DNA of 64,000 bases from Phoronis australis (lineage: Eukaryota; Phoronida; Phoronidae): contig NMRA01000260.1 in the NCBI GenBank assembly GCA_002633005.1, positions 77,529-141,528 of the forward strand. Reading direction: 5' to 3'. Positions within the stretch are counted from its first letter, which is position 1. Each line of letters opens with the position of its first letter. Position numbers and translations under genes: made by a program. The notes beneath the pieces are model-generated. The model was given only the letters and a program-made list of their open reading frames with translations. It was not told the DNA's origin and ran no database searches. This document shows, in pieces, positions 57,839 through 64,000 of this stretch.

Positions 57839-59747
57839 CCTTATATTGAACATTAGGATATTTACGTACAAGAATTTTAAACGTTTCGTTTTATGATACG
57901 TTACATGCACTGCTACTTTGAACAAATAATTGAGGGAGAAAGGCAGGCAGGGCGGAACCAGGCATGCGGTCGTGCCGGCAGGGGGCGTAATAATTTACAT
58001 GTACTGCCTTATTTATTTGGTGAAAAGATTTTACCAGTGAGGTCAAAAAACACGATTGTTTCTGTTTTGTCCCCAACTCATTTTCGAAGCTGCAAAAAAT
58101 AGAAAGCCAACAACCGCATCACTTTTTTGTCAAAAATGTTATCTTTCTTCAAAAGCCTCACAGCTACGTTCATCTTAGCTTTTAACATAATGTGTCGGCT
58201 ATAATCATTGCCTGAGATGATGATAAAGCAGAGGCGCAGGAAGAACTCACTGACTATCATCAACTCAACAGCCACAAGGTGACGCTAAAGGCATCCCATA
58301 CACTCCTGCACCCCCCCGCACCACCCGCACCACNCAGCCCGAGAATCGCATCATTGCATGACTGAAGCTGGTTTTCGCACCGTAAAAAGATGAAAAGAAT
58401 TATTATTGCACTTCTTTAGCAAACACCAATAGAATTTTTGCTTTTGAAATAATAGTCAACTAAAAAATATTGCCTCAATTTACAGGACTAGTACCAATGA
58501 CTAAAGCGAAATGTGTTTTTGGCCTTACAAACAAATAAAGAAGTATACACGAGGACAGAGCCAACTATTTTGAAATCAGCGATGAAGTAATTATGCTTTT
58601 TCATTCAAAATGACAAAAACAGGCAATTTATAGTAAAATTAAAAGCAGCTGGTAATGAGGACCTTTCGGATATTAACATGCTTCACTACTGCAGTTAAGA
58701 CGTAAGAATCAAAACGTGTTGATGAAACAGTCAGTGAACTTGGCTCGGTACATGCTAACTCGTCATGTTATAAAAGAGTCAGGACCCCCACAAACATGAA
58801 CTTAGACGGTGGTTTTCATAGATGGCGGTGCATGTGCAGTACCAAACAGCTCACAAACTTCAGTGTGTATAGAAAACTTGACTCCACTAACAATATGGCT
58901 CTTTTCGAAAACGTTGCTAAATTTCTATTTCGTAATGGAATCGTTTGTTGCTCCAACTAACACAGCTTAGTTCTTGAATTAATAAGATACCTTATTTGTA
59001 CGCCATATTTGTATATCACGTAATTACTCTTGTTCATTACCGGCAAGATATTGTGCAACAGTGTCACACATTTCTATCATACTAACACCTCTATCCATTT
59101 TTAAATCTATAACTGTAATCTTGTGCATATCATTGATATTCTTGTTGCATTTGTATATTTTCATGTTTTTGTTAATAAGTGTATTCATCTATATATACTG
59201 GTATATGTATATGTATTGTTTTGATTCCCAGATATATGTTTTCTAGTACTTTATGGGATTTAACTATTATTACTATATATTGGATTTTTCGTAATAAGCA
59301 TAAAAATTTCATTTGGACATGAGTGAACGAACGGTCGTCGACCAGTCGCTAAATAGCCAATTGCTCTGCTAATTTTCAGTAATTAAAACTACATCCTGTA
59401 AGCATCTTAATTACGAGAAAACACGGGATCGGTTTGTTTATGTAACTTCAAAATCTTTTTCCATTATTTTTTTTTAATTTTGTTTCCGTCATTCATCTTG
59501 TTATTACCCCCACTTTATTTCTCCAATCCTATGGTCGACGGACACTTTTTAAAGGTGCAACAAACCTGGGTTTTCTGTTAAAAGAGACCTTTAATTTATA
59601 TCATTTACTGTCAGAAAATTGATATATTTTTCTTTACTCAACTTAAAAATATCTTTTAGGCTTGAGAAGATATAAGTTCGTTTATATTTCATACCAGGCT
59701 CGTTAAAGCTTATCACGGCGCAGTATCGTGTAGACTAGGGGGCCGAC

Positions 59748-59808
59748 GGGGCGACGGCCGCCGGGGCGACGGCCGCCGGGGCGACGGCCGCCGGGGTGAC
59801 GGTCGCGG
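59748..59808. repeat. GC-rich 15-bp minisatellite
   Basis: About four copies of GGGGCGACGGCCGCC (last copy mutated, GGGGTGACGGTCGCG) stand in strongly AT-rich surroundings. The preceding GGGGGCCGAC is a partial unit. All-strand ORFs are too short to suggest coding. Confidence 0.9.
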
Positions 59809-60006
59809 GCGGGCATCCACATTATGATTGATCAGTATGAATAAACTGTTTTAAAACTGTGACAGATTTGCAGTTAAATTTAATAAAGTTCCTGTTTTAT
59901 GTTTCATTTTTCTACTTTTCCTAGTACTAGGGTCCATGCATTTGAGTAAATAGAGGGACACCCTATAAAAAATAGCCTCGGGCATCACAAGACCTCTTCG
60001 CGCTAC

Positions 60007-60093
60007 TGTCACGGCCAGTTAGTGTCAGCCGCCGAAGAAGTAACGTTGTCCGGGTATTTCAGGCGTTCTAATTGTAGCAAATTAAAAAGGCTA
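60007..60093. repeat. Dispersed repeat, copy 2 (with 25862-25939)
   Basis: TGTCACGGCCAGTTAGTGTC then AGCCGCCGAAG, TATTTCAGGCGTTCTAATTG and TAGCAAATT follow the same order as copy 1. The internal hairpin is degraded. Confidence 0.45.
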
Positions 60094-62109
60094 GAAGCGC
60101 AATGACGATGCGAAAGTTGTTTTCGACATTAGACAACGTCAACAACAACAACAACTACTACTACTACAACGACAACAGCTAGTGTTTGATTACATCATGA
60201 TCATTAAAGAACGTTCTCCGAAGAGGAAACAGGTAAATCAGAGATCTTCAGTACCTCTGGATAAACATCACGAGTGTTTACATCATGGTAATTAAAGAAC
60301 TAAGTTCTCACAGGTTAAGTCGAAACGGGTTAAACGATAGCAGTGCTTGATCCACCGGGACATGACTCATACTCGTGTATACTACACCTTAAAGAAACTG
60401 AAAAACATTTAGGACAAACTGTGAGTAATAAATTATCAAGAATGACCGTGTTAATGCGTGTAAATGTTTGACGAAACGTCTGAAAAAACAAGTCAACAGT
60501 TAAAAATTCTTCTTGCATTCGCTTGACCGTCAAGTGTGAAGCAAAATTCTCACTAACAAGAATTCCTCATTGAAGTTGACATGCGGTGCAAATAATAGTT
60601 TCTAATACGTATTCATCCCTGAAAGACGCAACTCTTTCCAAAAGCTGACAGAAACTTCTGTCTGAGTTCTTTACCAGCTTAAAGATGTTTCGAATCTATT
60701 TGCTTCTCATTAAATTTCCTGGAGAGCTACTGAGATTTATTGGAAAAGATTTCTCAACTGGCATTGGCTTACTCTCATAAACATTTTGAATGTCAACGAC
60801 ACTTTACTTGGTACAGTTTTCTCCTTTATTTTTCTCTCAAAGGTGAACAAACAGTGGGGCCTCCTATATCATTATTCATACGCGTGGGAAGATCCTCTTT
60901 AGTGGGGAGGGTGAAAATGTGAGTGCGACTCACCGTAGACTTCACTTCTGTCACTCTCGACACCAGTTTCGCGCTCGCGGCCCCGCAAGTTGACACATTT
61001 CAGAAACTTTTCTCTCAAAACATTTCTTTCTCTTGAAAGTTTTACACTCATTTTACATTTGTCGTGTTTCTGGTCTTCTTGCATATTATTGTGCATGCTT
61101 TTCAGGTCACAATTATACTCCGAACAAAACGAAAAAAATCATTGTGCACTGATAGCTACATCCCGGAATACCACAGCGCGCTTTTATAATCTGCTGTATT
61201 TACCCACAATGCTGCGCGTCTTTAGGGCACTTTCCCCACAGTTGTTTCCGGTGCTAACCGAATATTTACTGTTGCACAGTCTTGACAAGTTGGTTGGGGC
61301 TGCAATATATTGTTCATTTCTTGTTCGTCTCGGCTCAGTAACGTTTGGTAACATAAACGTTCGAAAACTAGGTCAATCGTGCAACGAAATGTTCTACCTT
61401 TCCCGTAGAGAAAAATAGAACTCAACATTTGTCTATATTAAACGAATTTGAATAAGTGAGGTCTATAAAATCAGCAGGAACGAGTTCATTTGGCTACAGC
61501 TGCAAAAAGAATGTTTCGCAATAATTTCTTTAAGTTGTGAGAACACAGCTTTCCTATAACCAGTGGGCTGTAAGGTTCCTGGTATAGCTCATTACTATAG
61601 CTAAGCATTTCAAGTAAAGCCCAAGCAGGACGTTGGTTTAGTTATTTTCAAGTGCGTTGTCTTTATCTTCTGGAAACCTTGAAATCAGTACAGGGTGACT
61701 CAAAATGGAATCCACAAAATTGTGTATAAAATTTTTAAAATTCTAATTCTTTTGGAAAGTTCAGGAATTCAGTGCAAAGTGACTGGTATGGTTGAAACTT
61801 TGTGGAAAGGTCGTCCACAGACAGAAGTTTGAATTTACCAAATTTGAAAAAAATAAATGGACTTATGTAGGATTATACTAAATTTTCACTGGACTACAAG
61901 TACTTTTGCGGCCATTATCTGAAACTGTACTGTATCTAAATTTTCCGTCAGTTGGAGCCGGTTAAGTGGTTGTTATGTAACAGCAGGCATCTTGAACTAA
62001 CTTTTGATGCCCGGCTCATTTTGTGCTGTGTCTGTTACATATCCGATTTTAAAACGTGGCTACAAGAATTATTTCTAGAAATAGCTTTTTGAATATATTT
62101 TAAGGTGTT

Positions 62110-62300
62110 TCGATAATTGTGATGCAAGCCACGGTTTTAGCTCTCGGTGGCGTTCCGTAGACGCAAGAACCTCCAGAGTAAAGCTCACGTGGTCACGAGC
62201 TTCGCTTGCAATGCCTGGCGATATTTCGCCGGTGAAGTCTTGCGTGATCATGGTTTTTCGCGAAGTTCTCGGTCTATGGAACGCTGCACAGCCTTGATAA
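62110..62300. mobile_element. Inverted pair of the ~55-bp unit (copy D)
   Basis: The left block GGCGTTCCGTAGACGCAAGA (from 62151) is the reverse complement of the unit, and the right block 62240-62290 (GTCTTGCGTGATCATGG...TCTATGGAACGCTGC) is the forward unit. This suggests the unit is the arm of a fold-back or TIR element. Confidence 0.5.
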
Positions 62301-63414
62301 TCTGAGGAGATTCAAGCGCTCTAGTTCACCAAACATGCTGCCCTGGGGGTCAAACTTCTGTCCGTCTTAATCGTGCAATCTGTTAAGGGTGTTTACTTGT
62401 TCAATTCAAAATATCCATCAACGACTTGTGCGACTGCAGGTGTATCTAATTAATTCCGACCTTATCCCATAATCCCATTATCTACTTCATATCATCTTGA
62501 ATATGATGTGCTTGTTTGGCAAACTATGATTGATGCAGTTCACGATTCCACGGATGGAAACGCTCTTAAAGCTACCATTCCTCCCGACGTATACAAAAAT
62601 ATTAAATCAATTCACATTATGAAAACAGACAACCATTTTCCTTGCAGTGAAAGCAATTGATTCCAACGATCTAAATAGGAATTAAGACACCACTGAAGGC
62701 GTCCAAGTTTGGAAAGCGAACTCGCCAGTCTTTTCTAAAGTGCTGGATTTTAACCACTTTCTTCTTGTTTAAATATCTATTTTAGGTCGTGGATCATGTG
62801 GAAAATGTGCCTTTAAAACAGTCTCATGGCTCCAATATTACCTTAAGGTGTGTGTTCTGCTAAATGAATCAAAGCATTTCAAATGTGAACAAGGAGATCT
62901 AACTCGATTTAATGGTGTCACAGGCAATGCATGTATGAATTCTCGGTAACGTTTTTCTCTTATTTATGGGAAAGCGAACTTTCACTTACAACTGTTCAAG
63001 CATGTGGCCAGAGATTCTCCAGGTGAAGATTGATAAAGGTGCTACCAATTGTCTCAAGGCTGTGCTTAATCTTACACCCGAACATCGAAATGAATAAGTA
63101 TAGACATCCAACAAATTAACGGTGAAAAGGAATCACAAGATTATTCGTACCTGGTAGTGTCATGAGAAATGACTTAAGTCAGAAATTTGGCCTTTCTTTG
63201 AAAAATAATTAAACCTCACTTAACAAAAAAATTAAGTCACTGAGAATATACTGTCACTTGCTAATTACTGGGGTATCTACTTATTTGTTATTGGCTGTGA
63301 TGCACTTATAAAAACATAGCAAAACGTTAATTCAATAACGGTAGGATCAAATCCCTGGCTTAAATCTTTTTAGTTTTAAAAGTCACTTGTCGTAAAACAG
63401 GCCTTTGGTGTTAC

Positions 63415-63650
63415 TGTAGACTACACTACATCGACCGCTAACTCCGTTTTTTCTCAATGCACAAAACCTGTGACCTTATGCACAAGCTACGACCTACATT
63501 GGCTGCGATATCACTATTCACTAGCGGCACCTAGTGTAATGCACGTTTTACTTCCGTCAAGTAACGTCGTCTACTCATTAACTGAAAGATGAGTTGTACA
63601 TTGGAAGAGAGTACCACCTCCTCCGAAAATTCTGCAAGAAAGTATGTGTT
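63415..63650. repeat. Dispersed repeat, copy 2 (with 27721-27960)
   Basis: TCACTATTCACTAGCGGCAC, TTTTACTTCCGTCAAG and GTACCACCTCCTC match copy 1 in the same order and spacing. Non-coding. Confidence 0.45.
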
Positions 63651-64000
63651 GTCAATGATCTTAAAGGAGAATGCCACCCAAAAAACAACCGATTTTGTAT
63701 TTTTGTATCAGTTAAGATCGAGTAGTTCCACTCGATAACAGCAAGATCAGGTGTTTTATCTGACACCTGACCGCAGACGGAGGTGTTGAAATTAACCAAT
63801 GACGTAATAGGTTCGAACGCAGTCTGTTCAGTCGTGCACAACACGCTTACTGGTGTCAACGTATGGCTTGAATTCATCGTTTTACACCAACAAGTCATCA
63901 AAATTCGATGTAAAACCCTTACAAATACATCGAATTCTTGAACAAACGTGTTGTTTTATTTCACTGTTACGGCTTTATAGGTATTTGAACGTACCGTAGC

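Larger units (their letters stand above)
57839..64000. other. Intergenic upstream of the RERG-like gene
   Basis: No gene is recognised. The longest ORF (60990-61418, 142 codons) has no motif or splice context. A (CAA/CTA)n tract lies at 60131-60175, and a short direct duplication (TTACATCATG..ATTAAAGAAC) occurs at 60191 and 60278. A mariner-end-like TACAGGGTGACTCAAAATGG lies at 61690. Confidence 0.45.

Noticed and set aside
60990-61418. 142-codon plus-strand ORF
   Set aside because: No motif, no signal or domain pattern and no splice context. Chance length in this much sequence is plausible.
1-64000. CRISPR arrays, bacterial operons or phage modules
   Set aside because: The tandem repeats have no spacer structure and all supported genes are intron-containing animal genes.

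Overview
The window is animal (metazoan) nuclear DNA. It is AT-rich by eye. The genes are split into short exons with GT-AG introns of hundreds to thousands of bases. TTAGGG-type telomeric repeats occur at both ends of the scale seen here (bases 1-152 and 45847-45876). Transposable-element debris is typical of an invertebrate, and there is one 545-base assembly gap. TTAGGG rather than TTAGG or TTAGGC argues against insects and nematodes. A marine invertebrate (hemichordate, cephalochordate, lophotrochozoan or similar) would fit, but I cannot name the species.

Three protein-coding genes can be assembled by joining exons in compatible phase. (1) Plus strand, 6539-22511: CNOT4, the RING/RRM/C3H1 E3 ubiquitin ligase of the CCR4-NOT complex, in 14 well supported coding exons plus a tentative last one, about 723 residues. 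(2) Minus strand, 31601-24646: an unnamed 256-residue type I membrane protein with a signal-peptide exon, a symmetric phase 1-1 exon encoding a C-type-lectin-like domain, and an exon with one transmembrane helix and a short tail. It converges tail-to-tail with CNOT4. (3) Minus strand, 57045-48770: a RERG/RASL12-type small GTPase of 226 residues in four coding exons. It keeps the nucleotide-binding motifs but has Ser, Ala and Val where Ras has Gly12, Gly13 and Gln61.

Layout: 1-6490 is upstream sequence of CNOT4, with a degenerate telomeric tract, a hAT-like MITE, a 249-bp fold-back element and an 11-copy 32-bp minisatellite just before the CNOT4 start exon. 6491-24070 is CNOT4. 24600-31600 is the lectin-like gene, whose introns hold a Penelope-like fragment and a 450-bp fold-back. 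31600-48700 is intergenic, with a 36-bp tandem repeat, the gap, a decayed LINE and a MITE with exact 21-bp terminal repeats. 48770-57045 is the RERG-like gene, whose introns hold a SINE, a dead DD37D mariner and several duplications. 57046-64000 is the upstream intergenic region with further MITE-like and GC-rich repeats.

The genes share no obvious pathway. The points most worth following are the lectin-like receptor candidate, the Ras-like protein with three altered catalytic positions, and several repeat families that recur inside the window (fold-back family, tRNA-derived SINE with a common tail, and a ~55-bp dispersed unit).
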